Of a DNA stretch of 64,000 nucleotides, positions 10,540 to 22,220 are shown one piece after another; position 1 is the first letter of the stretch; each line of letters begins with the position of its first letter. Origin of the DNA: Rutpela maculata (taxonomy: Eukaryota; Arthropoda; Insecta; Coleoptera; Cerambycidae); assembly GCA_936432065.2 (NCBI GenBank), contig OW386285.2, positions 107,017,869-107,081,868 on the forward strand. The letters are read 5' to 3'. The notes under the pieces were generated by a model. The model was not told where the DNA came from, did not search any database, and worked only from the letters and a program-made list of their open reading frames with translations. Made by a program: the position numbers and the translations under genes.

Positions 10540-11823
10540 TTCGTGTTTTAAAGTTCATAAACGCTGAATTCGCTGATATCCTTTATATGTATGGGTTTTG
10601 CGATGGTAATACAAGGGCTGCCGTTACAGAATATCAGCGAAGATTTCCTGGTCGACGAGTACCGTCGCGCGACACCTTCGGCAGAATTTTTCAGTTCTCT
10701 CGAGAACATGGTAGATTTCCTGGAAATAACGAAAATATAGAACGAGTAGTTAGACCGGCCGAAGAACACATTGTGGAGATGGCAGAACAAAATCCTTCGA
10801 CAAGCAGTAGAAGAATAGCACACGCGCTAGGTATTCCTCAAACCCGTGTATGGAGGGCATTAAAAGCGGAACGGCTGTATCCTTAAGGTAGGATTTCCTA
10901 ACAGCGTCGAAACGCATGCGTCAAACGGATACATCAGACGTGAGGCACTGGTCAAAGGCGAATTGTGCGTTTGCGTCCGTCGCATACGTCTGAGTCTTGT
11001 CTGCTCTAGAAGGAGTCAAGACGCATTGCGTAGTTTCAGTGGGAAAGCATTGAAAGTGTGTGTGATTTACAATTTATCAGACGCATGCGTTTCGACGCTG
11101 TTAGGAAATCCTACCTTTACCGCATCCAAAAGGTCCAGCGTCTCGAACCAGGTGATGAAGTCGCACGTCTTACGTTCTGCCATTGGATAATTCGTCATCC
11201 AACAACTTTGCCCAGAATTCTTTTCACGGGCGAGGCCCAATTCACTCGAGACGGAGTGTGGAATTCTAGGAATTCACACATTTGGGCCCACAATAATTCT
11301 CACGCCGTTGTCCAGAGACTCCCAGTGCAAGTTTTCATTTATGGTGTGGAGTGGTGAACTATACATTGGTAGGACCGCATTTTTTTTTAAGTCTAATTAA
11401 CTGGAGAAATCTACTTAAATTTCTTCCGGAATATTTTGCACAATTTATTATTGACGCAAGATGTCAACAGGAGACGTCTTCATTTCCAGCATGATGGGCC
11501 ACCGCCGCATTTCTCACTCCAGGTCCGGGAGCACCTCAACAATGAGTTTCCTAACCACTGGATCGGTCTCGAAGGCACTCAAGCTTGGCTAGCTAGGTCT
11601 CCTGACCTAACTGTTCTTGATTTCTATGTTTGGGGCCACATGAAACAATCGGTGTACAGCACAGAAATCACCACTAGAGAGAAACTACGGCAGCGGGTAG
11701 TGACAGCATTTGATGACATGAGGAACCAGAGACAAGCCATCGGGAAGGCCACACGACATTTATTGGTGCGGTGCAGGAAATGTATCGAAGTTGGGGGAGG
11801 ACATTTTAAGAACCTCATATACT
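10540..11823 (+). pseudogene. DUF4817 / Tc1-mariner-like DDE transposase, interrupted by a MITE
   Basis: The N-terminal part (about 10,549-10,882) matches the DUF4817 helix-turn-helix pattern, YGFCDGNTRAAVTEYQRRFP, followed by a second DNA-binding-like segment with TSSRRIAHALGIPQTRVWRAL. The reading resumes after the MITE at 11,117 with YRIQKVQRLEPGD, leading into a DDE domain: LFTGEAQFTRDG, where the usual first aspartate (normally FTDEAQF) is glycine; HDGPPPHF with the second aspartate; and SPDLTVLDFYVWG with the third. Frame changes lie near 11,357-11,436. The family is common in arthropod genomes as isolated transposase genes. With the first acidic residue lost and the frames broken, it is inactive. 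Its start is uncertain because the DNA just upstream adjoins the hAT-type element. Confidence 0.8.
10886..11116. mobile_element. 231-bp MITE with TTA target duplications (PIF/Harbinger type)
   Basis: The outer ends AGGTAGGATTTCCTAACAG and the exact reverse complement are part of a near-perfect inverted repeat of about 37 bp that continues with GCGTCGAAACGCATGCGTC. The element is flanked by TTA at 10,883-10,885 and 11,117-11,119. A 3-bp TWA duplication is the hallmark of PIF/Harbinger elements. Deleting the element plus one TTA brings the DUF4817 half and the DDE half of the interrupted transposase into one frame at LYP-YRIQKVQ, which confirms both boundaries. Confidence 0.9.
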
Positions 11824-12257
11824 AGATTTGGAGCATTGCTTATGTAAAATTATGATGTTAAATTTTTTTGTTTATTAAAAGTGTTATGACATTTATGTGT
11901 GCATGCTTTTTCTATGAAGGTTATACCCATACTCCATTCAAATTTTATCATTTTATCTAGATTCAAGGCCGTACCCAGGGGGGGGGGGGGGGTCAGAGGA
12001 GTTCGAACTCCCCCGAAATATATACTTTTCATATCCAAAAAGCTAACCTTTGGTGGAAATTGTTAAAAGAAAAAGTGTATATTTACATTTACAAACATTT
12101 TAAGTTATTCGCATGCATTATGTGAAGTCTTCGAAGGGATATGGATCTGAAGCATTTGAATGGACTTTATCAAACTGTTCCATAAATAATGTTCGGTCAA
12201 ATTATTAGTACTGACGCTCTAAATTGTTTTGTGACTTTTTTTACCGAAACGGTTTAG

Positions 12258-12388
12258 GTGTGCTGTCAAAATTGAATGCTATTCTTATAGCATTTTTTCT
12301 GAACTCTCCGAATCCGCTAATAGTTTTCCAGAAATACGATAGAAAAATGTACTTATTAGTCAAAAACGAAGAGGGCAGATTCTTTCCG
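12258..12388 (-). repeat. Dispersed repeat, partner of 5118-5252
   Basis: The reverse complement matches 5118-5252 over roughly 130 bp, including the CTGGAAAACTATT and GCTATAAGAATAG phrases, with scattered substitutions. Confidence 0.75.
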
Positions 12389-13877
12389 AGTGCGGCCCTG
12401 AATTTTTCAAAATCAATTAGGCTAATCTAACAAGTCTCAGCTGTGAAATGTTACTGGTAAATTTCATTCGATTACATCCAACCGTTGCAGAGATATAGCT
12501 CTTTGAATTTTCAGACCAAATGCATGAAACACCCTGTATCTTCTTAACCACTGGCCAAAACATTTTTTTTTTCGTTGGTGATCTAGACTCGCCTTGAAGT
12601 GCTCTATCTGCCATTAGGCTACGGCGCATTGCTAGTGAATCACCCTGTATATGGCTAATGGAAACTTCCGATGCTACCCTAACTCCACACGCGTACAAGC
12701 TTGGTCATACCCAGAGAAACTATATTTTTATTACCGTACTATATAGACGTTTTTAATGAACTGTTTATTTATGTAATTTTAGATACTACCGGATATTATT
12801 GATATGATTTCATAAGCCTTGATAAATGAAGAGAAGTTTATTAATATTGAGCAAACTTTATTATCTAAGTATTGCACTATTTACTGATATATGACTTAAT
12901 TATGCAATTATACAGAGTAATAAAATAAATACGGAATGGGGAAATAATTTTTAATAATCACACGTGCCATGCAAGGTAAATATATAAATATATATTTCTT
13001 GTCTTTTGATACCTCTTCCTGGTCATTAATAATTTTATTACAAAAGTTGTATGTCTAACAGAATAACAAGTATGCAGCTCATCTCTGCTCTGGGTAAACA
13101 ATTTTAAAACCAAAAGTAAAACTATTTTAGAAATACACACAGCAGACATTAGGGGACTTGTAAAATTGCATAAGCGGGCGTTACTGGCTGGATGTTTGCC
13201 AAAGGTAGAATAACTAGTGAGTCTGCTCGGGTATGTTGTGTTACTCACCAAGATTAAAAGTATATTTATGAAGGTTTGCAGTTTACGAGTGAGTATACGT
13301 ACATTTTACTTTGAATGCAAACAGCCGAAGTAATTTAATTATTTGATTTACTAAATTGAAGATGTATTTTAAGAATGAGAATCGAAAAAAATGTTTACCA
13401 TAAGTCACATTTTCTATTGAGTTCGCAAAAACAAAGTATATTGTATTTGATCGGCACATTTCTACATCAGTAAATATCGCTCGTAGAGAAAAAAAATATC
13501 ATTATGTTAGTGAACGAATTCTGAACAACTTTCAAAATGTCCGTCTGTCCGTCCGTCAAGTTTTTTGTAAGCACGATAACTTAAGAAAGAAAAGTCCGAT
13601 TGTATTGAAATTTGGAAAGTAAGTTAGCGTTAGCTAGAGGAAGAACCCTATTGCTTAAAAAAAAAAATCAGTAAATAAAAAAGTTATTAATCATTTAAAT
13701 TTAAAAAATATATCAATTTTTATCATTTGTACTTAAATAGAAATCTGGCGAAATTTTATTCTCTATATATTTTTTTTTGTTCATACATTTTACTAATGTA
13801 TATATTTCATAAGAATATAGCTAATTCGTTGAAATATAATACTCGATTGATATATACTACAGATGTTCAATTTTCGC

Positions 13878-13960
13878 AGTGATGTCTGATGGTCCAATGG
13901 TTTAACCTTTGTCTGGCAATCCGGATCTTGTGTTCGGTTCCCAGACAGGGTGTTTTTTTT
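13878..13960 (+). repeat. tRNA-like / SINE-head-like stretch
   Basis: TGGTCCAATGGTTTAAC resembles a pol III A box, and GTTCGGTTCCCAG about 35 bases later resembles a B box, a spacing typical of tRNA genes and SINE heads. A complete cloverleaf is not convincing by eye, so this is more likely a tRNA-derived remnant than a functional tRNA. Confidence 0.35.
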
Positions 13961-14525
13961 TTCATTTTTTTTCATATATTTCTTTTTTACAACAAATTTG
14001 GTATCACAAAATTTAGAATGTCCAAAGACTAACATTATTTACAAGAAAACTGAGAAGAGTATCCTATAGAATTTGTAACAGTTATATAAAAAGCTCAGTA
14101 AATCGGCGAAGAGTATAATGCTTCCACTAGTTTTACTTTATATTGTATAATCTTGTATGGATAGAGAAAATTTACTAGCGAATGAAAGTAGAGGCTTCTT
14201 TTTGATACATTTATAGCAATCAGGTGTCATTATTAGCGGTGAAACAGTACGATAGAACACCAATATGCAATTTTATCACCATAAAACTTGGGGTAGGGTG
14301 TCCCTTAAAAATTGACTTTTTAACTGACCACGAGAAGTTCTTTCATTTTGTTCCTCTTCACTTAAAAAGTACATGTACAAAATTTGAGCTAGATACGTAA
14401 AGTTTTGATCCTACCACAAGGCCCTCAAAACCTAAACTTTTTTGCGAGACGGAAGTGGAATCCTTGAATAGCGCATTATTGACAAGTCTTTTTCCCTCCT
14501 AAGAGGAAATTAGGATACTTGTCAG

Positions 14526-14924
14526 TAGGGATGGCTGATCCGAATATTTTTACGGATCAGTTCGGACCTAATTCAGTCCAGAGAAGAACCTAGTCCAAAG
14601 ATCAGTTTCAGTTCCTAGTCCATGCTAACCAACTCGCACGGTGAACGGCTGAGCGAACCGGCAGACAAACTGGACTGAGTGGACTGGACTGGTGCAAAGG
14701 GACTTGTAATCTTGTACTGTACTAGTCGTACTCGTTTAGTTCAACCAGTCCATACGTCTATAAAGTACGCGCGCCGCACCGGGTCTCTAAAAAATTGAGC
14801 CGGACTCGGAGTACTCGGACTAATATTCGTACCTGTCGTATTTATTAGTTGAGATCAGTTCCACTAGTCCAACCCACCGGACCTGTTCCAAAGTATCAGT
14901 TCCAGTTCGGGTTAGCCAACCCTA
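14526..14924. mobile_element. 399-bp hAT-type MITE nested in copy 2
   Basis: The ends are TAGGGATGGC at 14,526 and GCCAACCCTA ending at 14,924, flanked by a perfect 8-bp repeat CTTGTCAG at 14,518-14,525 and 14,925-14,932. The inside is rich in CAGTCCA / TGGACTGG motifs (about 14,570-14,760) and has no open frame of note. Its end fits YARNG, as expected for hAT. Confidence 0.85.
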
Positions 14925-15379
14925 CTTGTCAGTACTGCGCCTCTCGGGTAACCCCACGGCAACCTCTAAACGTAAAAAACATGCAAAGCTTACGAATACA
15001 CAGATGCAGCGCCTTGCGCTTGTGACAGTCGGATTAGTTCAGTAGAGGCGCGCGCAAAAACGTAAGGTTATGTTTGTTCGAATATCTGTAAGTTTAAACA
15101 CTTAGTTAATATAGTGGAGCACTACTGATCAGTATGACAGTGAACATGGATTTGTCTATGCTAAAGTACAGAGCGACGAAAAAAGATTTGAGAAGAAGTA
15201 TTTACCTAAATTGATCACACAGAAGGTACACTGAGGAGTGGAGCAAGATTGCCTCCGAATCTACAAGTGTTGAGACTTTTAATTCATAACTTACGTGCTA
15301 AACCTGGTAAAGGATCTTAGACCAAAGCATACTCTGTGACGGTATAAGAGACAATGCAGATTTGGTTGAAGGTACGTAT

Positions 15380-16460
15380 TCCTACCTGAGCAAAAAGTTG
15401 TGGTGTTGTGTCAGCTTAAAAAAATGTATGCCGAATGGAGATCGCTTTCCAGGGAAGATGACTTTAAAAATAGTTTCAATGAGTTGTCTGATATTGCTCC
15501 TGCAGACGCGATAGATAAAATAAAAAATGAAGATAGAAAATTTTTAATATTACGAGAGAAGGGGCGTGTTGGTTGCATGGGTCCTGTAGACATTAAGCTT
15601 TTTTAAGAAAGAAAAGAAAGCATTAGAAAAAAATAAAAAGCCACTAAAAAGGAAGGTATGCTGTCAAAAGGGAATGATTATGAGTACGACGAGTAAATAA
15701 AATTATTTCTTTTATATTATTTCTTTTATATAAAGAGATTCCCCCCCGATTCCAAAAGAAAAGTCAGACGAATTACTTCAGTTCATTCAGCAAAAGCTAA
15801 CTGTACAGGGAATTGCTGCAGCTCGCGTACATTTTCTTGGGAGGGATGCCACCACGCGGTGTTAAATTTTACAAGCCGGGAGCGATCCATGACTCACATT
15901 TCATGTCAAGAGCGATTTACTCACTCCCCGAAACGACTTCCAGTTTTTGACAGAACTAATACTCTATGAAAAAACTAACCAGTCTGTGTCCGATGTAGGC
16001 TTAAAGAAATTCACTGAACACTTATGGTACCTGACTGAGGAGCTGGCTGGATTAAAAAAGAAAACAGGCTAAGGAACATGTTAAAAAAATGTTGACAAAC
16101 GATGCCAGTAGCAGCACAGCCTCGTCATCTACTGTGAACAGTTCTGACTTACAATGCCTGGTAGTACAATTAAATGATGAATTGGCTTAGAAAAGATTAT
16201 CAGTGATTTCGTAACCTCGAATACTGCCAGACTCTATGACAGATTTGGGCTGGAGTACGATTTCCTACGTTACGATCCTGAAACCTGGCATTCTCGGGAA
16301 AATTTCATAATTGCTCACAAGATTTAAGCGTAACAAATGATGTGGCAGAGAGAGGCGTAGCGTTAACGCTAAAGTATGATTTACAGAATCTACTGATTGT
16401 AGTTCACGCCACACGTCGCGAATGTTCTACATGTACCAAAGAAACTATATCCAAAAGATC
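15380..16460 (+). pseudogene. Decayed divergent hAT-like transposase (copy 2)
   Basis: Fragments collinear with the gene in copy 1: KKMYAEWRSLSRE and a KGRVGCMGPVDIKL segment (15,400-15,606), PGAIHDSHFMSRAIYSL (about 15,880-15,940), FTEHLWYLTEELAGL (about 16,010-16,050), LEYDFLRYDPETWHSRENF (about 16,250-16,305) and NDVAERGVALTL (about 16,337-16,372). Stops and frame changes separate them. The part that would carry HWDGK and the second aspartate is missing. Where copy 1 has an RW pair this copy reads HF; where copy 1 has AAKRG this copy keeps AERG. The shared order and motifs show the two are one family. Confidence 0.7.
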
Positions 16461-16696
16461 ATTTTAAGTTTCTAGTTTTATAAAATAACCAATCCAAACA
16501 AACCTGAACATTTTTAATATAAATAAAACATGAATACAAAAGACGAAATTTGCATTATATTTAAAAATTTCGAATGGCTTGTGGCAGGGTGAAAAATCAT
16601 TTGATCGGACTGAATTTACGCACAAAAATTTCTTTTTCTAAAAGGAAACCTTAAAAATTTGAAAATTCAGTATTATAAGGGACACCCTGACTTGAG

Positions 16697-16915
16697 GTGT
16701 ACCTCAAAGTCCTGTATTAGGTCCATTATTCTTCAATGTTTTCGTTATAGACATTATAGTAGAACTGGGTATCAATTGTATCTTACACACAGATGATATC
16801 AAGGTATAACAATAAAGTAAATGATGTTGATGATGTTCATGGCGATACAAACTGCCCTTGATAATGTAGAAGAACTCAATACCATGCATCTGAGTGACGC
16901 AACATCAATTTATTT
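16697..16915 (+). pseudogene. Non-LTR reverse transcriptase fragment
   Basis: GVPQSPVLGPLFFNVFVIDI corresponds to the GVPQGSVLGP motif of non-LTR reverse transcriptases, and CILHTDDIKV about 25 residues later corresponds to the YADD catalytic motif with a T in place of A. Further stops follow. The fragment begins next to the right target duplication of the hAT-type element. The DNA on that element's far side (about 14,230-14,293) is compatible with the missing upstream part, so the transposon probably jumped into this retroelement. Confidence 0.6.
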
Positions 16916-18011
16916 ATTAAGGGCGGGTACGAGATAAGATACAACTTGATAGAGTAAGTAATAGGCCAAGGCTGCACTACCGTAGATTATTAACGACACT
17001 CTCTCTCTATTAAAAATTGTCTTTTCTCTCTCTAATGAAGATTGGTCTTTTTCTCTGACGGAATTTTACTTATTTACCTAATGGTAATGGATTTTATGCC
17101 TAAAGATTTCTGAAATGTTTTCATAAAAGAATCCCTCTCGAGCTTCCGTAATATAACCAGTGAATTGAGATTTCAAATTAGGAGGATCCTGACACCCAAT
17201 TTACTCAATTCCGGTCTTTTAAATGGGAACCCTCGAGGGATGAGACTTACAACAAGTCATACAATCAGTAAAATGCAAAAGTTCAGAGAATACCATTTAT
17301 TAATTTGGTTTCAAATAAATATAATGAATTATGCGATATCCTATCTGATAAATTATATAAATTGAAGAGAATCGCCTCCTCCAAGTGAAGCAAGGTCGAT
17401 TACCTCTTTAAGAGAGTTTTAAATGCTACCATGCAATGGAGAGTGTGCGCTAACAATCGATTTGGTAGAAAAGATTCATACAATTTCCTCAGAAATTAAT
17501 GCAAGCATTTGGGTTTTTATTGTGGCTGACTTGAAATAATATAACAATATTTTACTTAAAAAATTTTGGTTCACTTGTGATTAGCTTTAAAGTTCTTATT
17601 CGTGATTATATCATTCACAAGAACGGAGTTCACAACTGCATCAGTCTCACGACGTACCGGTCCCCATACAGGTTCAATAAAGGGAATTTGATACGACTTC
17701 GCCTTCGAGCGAATTTTTGGCAAAATGGTTTTTTGTCTTTTTCATGTACAAGGCGATTTTCTCTATAACTTTGTTATTTGGAAAGACCTGCATTTGGTTT
17801 TCCTTCTATCGCTTTCTACTGATTATCCAACGTACTCGTCCAAATTACTAGCCGCTGGATGAATCCAAATTTATTTTATTCGAGAAACCGGCCTTGTCCT
17901 ATATGCTTATTTTAGGATGTTACGTAATATAGTATAATGTTGTTTTCTTTATTTCCAAAAAATATATCTTTTTAAAATTATACAAGTTTTTCACTAATAC
18001 CTATTTGTATA
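16916..18011. other. AT-rich DNA without a recognisable gene
   Basis: Short open frames (17,165-17,365, 17,577-17,768) have no recognisable motif. I see no RNA gene or repeat boundary. Confidence 0.5.
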
Positions 18012-18821
18012 CAGGGTGTCCCACTTAAAACTCCTGGCGCCATTTTCTCGATAATCAAAAGCGATATTTGAATTCTGTAAAAAGTATCTACTAGAATATA
18101 AAAATGACTTCCTAGGAACGATGGAATGAGTTGCATGAGATGGAGAATTATATTCTAAGCAACTTTTTAATATGAACAATTTTCGAAAAATCACTGGTTT
18201 TCGAGATGTTTGAACTTCAATGTAATTTTTCAAGTAACAAAAATCTCATTTTCTTTTCATATGTCAACAATTTATAGTGTAAAATTTAGTAGAAAATACA
18301 ACATAAACATGACGCAAGAATTAGATAATGCACAATAAATATCAAAATCTTGAATTTCCAAATAGCAGTTGCAGCCCCCACCTTTGTTTTACTTGAAAAA
18401 AAAATATATTTTGTGTTTTGAAATAAATGTTTCATTACCATCTAAGCCTGATTCACTATGAAAAATGCCTCAAAGGACTTATTGTCTAAAATGTATTTTA
18501 AAAAAGTTATGACGATTTTTATCTTCAAAAAAATTATATTGAAATTCAAATATCTCGAGAACCAGTGATTTTTCGAAAATTGTTCGTATTATAAAAGTTG
18601 CTCAAAATATAATTCTCCATCTCATGCAACTCATTTCATCGTTCCTAGGATCGAAAAATTTCTTTGCAACGCAACTCCATCTATACCTCAATGTGTAAAA
18701 TAACCATTTTTACTCAAAACTGAAGTCATTTATATATTCTAGTAGGTACATTTTATAGAAATCAAATATCGCTTTTGGTTATCGAGAAAATGGTGCCGGG
18801 AGTTTTAAGTGGGACACCCTC
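18012..18821. mobile_element. 810-bp MITE with long terminal inverted repeats
   Basis: The left end CAGGGTGTCCCACTTAAAAC pairs with GTTTTAAGTGGGACACCCTC-type sequence at the right end (to 18,821). Pairing continues inward through a GCCATTTTCTCGATAA block and, after a gap, a second block (about 18,105-18,235 with 18,530-18,660). A TA dinucleotide flanks each end, consistent with Tc1/mariner-type insertion. The open frame 18,233-17,994 lies in one arm and is not a gene. A related terminus occurs alone at about 59,884. Confidence 0.8.
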
Positions 18822-18823
18822 TA

Positions 18824-20272
18824 TATTGATACTCTGCAGATAATTATAAAAAGATATAAATCTCTAAAACTGTAATAATATATAATGACATGTGTTGAAA
18901 ATAGAACAAATAGTAAATAACAACAAAAGTAAATATTTGTTGACTGGTAGAACCCCTGAAATTATCTGCCAGAATCTGGACAAAAACTGAATGTTTTCGA
19001 ATATTCTCAAACAAATTTAAATTTTTATCATTTATGTCTCATCTTTATGTGACACAATAGATGAAATTTAAAAAAATAATCAGTGAAGACAAAAAAATTC
19101 CATGAAAGTATCTGGAGTCAGTTATACGGCAAAACTTAATATTAAAATATGTTTTATGCATTTAGATTATTACTAAAGTAAACTTAAATTTAATAAAGTC
19201 AGCTTACCATTAAAAAACAATGATTTGATTATCATATTATAGGTATTTCATCTTTACAAAATTTGGGAATTAAACGAGTTGGTCAACATGTGCAGTAACT
19301 TTTTACTACTTTAAGTGATACCAATCTAGTTTTCGTCGTGACACTTTTCACCAATGTTTTTGACATAAGATAGGTCAATTCACCGGTGACAATTTACTAG
19401 CGATAATTCGTGGCCGCTAATTCAACTGCAAATGTCAATGTCATTGAAATTTGTCATTTGACTTAAAGCAATATAGGAACACCCTGCGTATCAATATGGG
19501 TTTGCTCTAATGAGCATGTAGCTCATCAAAGCACTGGGTCGGATACTAAATTTGAACGCCCTATGTAAATATATTTTAAGGCTATTAGGAGAAAACTGGT
19601 TGGTTGCCTTTAAGAGGTTGTTCAGTTAGACACCTAGCTAAAAAAATTGTTAGTGAAATTTTCATCTAATCTACAGCAGAATTTAGACCACTTTCTTTTG
19701 AAACACCATGTAGTTATGGTGTGTAGAATGTATCGAAAAAAAATCAATCTGAAATATTCCTCGAATCACAAGAGACAGTGATCTACGAAAAAATTAAACT
19801 TTTGAAATTATATTAATAACTGTGTTCTTTAGTCTGAATATTACCGTTGTGACAATTTAGTCATTCGCTTAACATCAGCAAAATTTACTAAATAACGAGC
19901 ATTTTTATTATTCCATCTCACTTAATAAAATTTGCAATTAAAAAGTATTCCATTATTATGACCTAAATTGCAATTTCATGGTTCATAATACAAACGTGCA
20001 ATTAAATAGTTTAACGGAAATTATAGCAAATTGCGGCTTTATTATACACACAGTTTAAATTAATTTTAAAAAGGGACCTTTTTTCCGTGTGTAATGAGTA
20101 TGAATAAATTTAGTATGTTGTCACGGTAACGTACACCTCACCTTATTTTTGGGCCACCAATACATATAAAGTTATCTAATGAATAATAAATTACATAACG
20201 GAAGTTGAATAGCTATTGTCCAAAATTAATTTCATCAGTTACTCATGCCTAATTTATTCAGGTCGCACGTAA
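18824..20272. other. AT-rich DNA without a recognisable gene
   Basis: An ACACCCTGCGTATC motif near 19,482 resembles the repeat termini seen elsewhere. Otherwise no coding or RNA signal is visible. Confidence 0.5.
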
Positions 20273-21250
20273 ATGAACGAACACTTAGAAATATATACCG
20301 GTGTCGCACAACATTTTTACAATGTGTCTTGTCTTGATAGGTATGTGTGCAAGGCGCCTATGAACGCATTATGGGCATTCGTGACTTTGAAGGTAGTTAC
20401 CAATCATTTGTTCAAGCAATGGGTAGTCATAGAAAATGACATGTCAGGTTTTATATATATTAATTATGGTATGTCTCAGGGCTCTATCCTGGGACCATTG
20501 TTATTTCTGCTATATGAATGACTTTTCCTCAATTTATGTTGTCTAGCAGATCAACTTTATTCGCTGATGAAACCACTCTCTTGTGCTCTGACCGCAACAT
20601 TGCCAATCTAATCCAACTAAACTTCGACATAGAACTCTAGGCAAAGAACTGGTTCATAAACTAACACTTAATCAGACTTAATCAAGAGAAAACTCAGAGA
20701 TTTATAATATCTTCTAATAAAAATGTATCCAAAGGCGAGCATGTTAAATTTCTAAGCATATATCTAAACGATAACCTTAGTTGGGTAAACCATACTGATC
20801 AGTTAAACAGAAGCATGATCTTCCTCCTCAGGAAATTAAAAGGCATTCTCGAATTCTACATCCTAGAAAATACTTACTTTTTCCTTTTCCTTTCTAGACT
20901 TTTCTACGCCGCGGTCTAATGGGGGTAACTTCTACCACCCATCAAAAATATTTCGACAAGAAAAGAAAGTTATAAGAATACTCGTTAGTTTATTGGAACA
21001 CTGTCAACCTATTGATTCACAGCAGTGCGTCCAGTCTCTATCCAGCCTGATTACCATAAGCACAACACACGTGCCGCTGAACTTTTTAGAGTACCTCGCT
21101 ACAGGTTAACCTAAATTTAATACTCATTTACCATCTCATATAAATCAACTAAACGTATTGTCCTTCAAAATACTGAAAAATGTCATTCTAAAATACTGTT
21201 TTTACTCGGTTGATGATTTTTTTTAGGGCACCTTATAGTGCCAATCCACA
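20273..21250 (+). pseudogene. Non-LTR reverse transcriptase pseudogene
   Basis: INYGMSQGSILGPLLFLLY (about 20,458-20,517) is the motif preceding the catalytic site. After a frame change, LFADETTLLCSDRNIANLI (about 20,548-20,605) is the catalytic motif with the second aspartate changed to glutamate. HVKFLSIYLNDNLSWVNHT (about 20,740-20,797) matches the post-catalytic thumb motif, and LSRLFYAAV follows. Only the back half of ORF2 survives, with several stops and frameshifts. RNase H and endonuclease parts are not seen. The clade cannot be fixed by eye; it is Jockey/CR1-like in style. Confidence 0.7.
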
Positions 21251-21639
21251 TTCGAGTATTAAAATGCTCATAATTACAGAATGCCCTGATACTCTACATA
21301 TTTTGGCATTTATACTTATTTACATCTTTGTATGTCAATGTGAAATGTTATATTCATATATGTTTTTCTGTGTTTTATAAATTAATTGTATTTTATAAAT
21401 CTATCTTTCTATTTATTGCTGGAGATTTTTTATTCTTCTTTACTTTCATAGTGCCATAGTCGAAAGTGCCCGGGTGTGGCGCTAGCTTGCACTGATAGAA
21501 ATAGCAGAAGACCTGACTAGGACTATCAAAGATGAATAACTGCTAGACATAATCGTCTTAAAAGTCTTCGAGCACTTGGACAGAGGTTTATCACAATGCT
21601 TCTATCCAGCAAAAATTGTTTTAATTTATAACTATAAAG

Positions 21640-22220
21640 TTAGCTAAGATATGGGGAAGCGAGACATAATGAACATGATTTCTACTTTGACCAGACACTA
21701 TCAAAGGGTACAGATGCAGTTTACGCCTTAGTATAAAAAATTACTTAATGGTGACTGTTCAGTTTTCTTGTCTCGCAAATATAAAACCAGCCGAAATGCC
21801 GGCGACAAACTAGATATGGTGTGCAGACGACCAGAAGAAAGATATGTTTAATTTACCATACTGGAAATTGTTAGTTACGGAACGTCCTAGAATCTCATAA
21901 AGGTCGTTTACACCTTGTGTAAAAAAATAGTATCATATTTATGTCAAAGAGCTGGTACACTCACAATAAGTGGGCAACAAGAAGTCCAGACTTAAGTCTT
22001 ATACAATATCCATGAGATCAAATGGGAAGTCGACTTTGAGCTCTGTATCAGCCACCTCTGACCTTACCAAACTCCCTCAAAGAAATTGACCAAGCAAAAG
22101 ATTAGAAGCCTTATCGGCATTGAATGTCGACATCAAGCCGTTGCTAGTGCCAGAGTTGGCAAGGCGTGATATCGAAACCGCTTGTTATAACCTCTCGTTA
22201 AATATATTTAATTCTGGCGT
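21640..22220 (+). pseudogene. Tc1-like transposase C-terminal fragment
   Basis: The reading WATRSPDLSLIQYP followed by DQMGSRL, then ALYQPPLTLPNSLKEIDQA, matches the third-acidic-residue region and C-terminus of Tc1-like transposases (normally W-P-x-SPDLNPIEHLWD). An earlier stop-ridden stretch with VWCADDQKK-like text may be the middle of the same gene. Many stops and lost residues show it is old. The small open frame 22,120-22,308 is partly its tail. Confidence 0.6.

Larger units (their letters stand above)
11830..14285. other. No gene; several short repeats
   Basis: A GGCCGTACCCA(G)n terminus near 11,969-11,995 looks like one end of a G-rich MITE. The inverted repeat copy at 12,258-12,388 follows. 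Two ACACCCTGTAT / CACCCTGTATA motifs at about 12,530 and 12,642 bound a 120-bp repeat-like segment. A GTCCGTCTGTCCGTCCGTC tract is at about 13,540. A tRNA-like stretch is listed separately. Confidence 0.5.
14294..16689. mobile_element. hAT-type DNA transposon, second copy of the same family
   Basis: The ends are TAGGGTGTCCCTTA at 14,294 and TAAGGGACACCCTG ending at 16,689. The flanking 8-bp repeats are ACTTGGGG (14,286-14,293) and ACTTGAGG (16,690-16,697), one mismatch in eight. The interior has a badly decayed gene of the same family as 7912-9973 and a 399-bp nested MITE; without that MITE it is about 2.0 kb. The termini share TAGGGTG with copy 1 but diverge after it, so the two are separate subfamilies rather than a recent duplication. 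Confidence 0.75.

Noticed and set aside
5118..12388. The inverted pair 5118-5252 / 12,258-12,388 as ends of a 7-kb element
   Set aside because: The 5398-10,422 element has its own TIRs and duplications inside this interval, and the pair shows no terminal motif or duplication.
13878..13960. A functional tRNA gene
   Set aside because: A- and B-box-like motifs are present but the acceptor and T stems do not pair convincingly, so it is listed only as a tRNA-like remnant.
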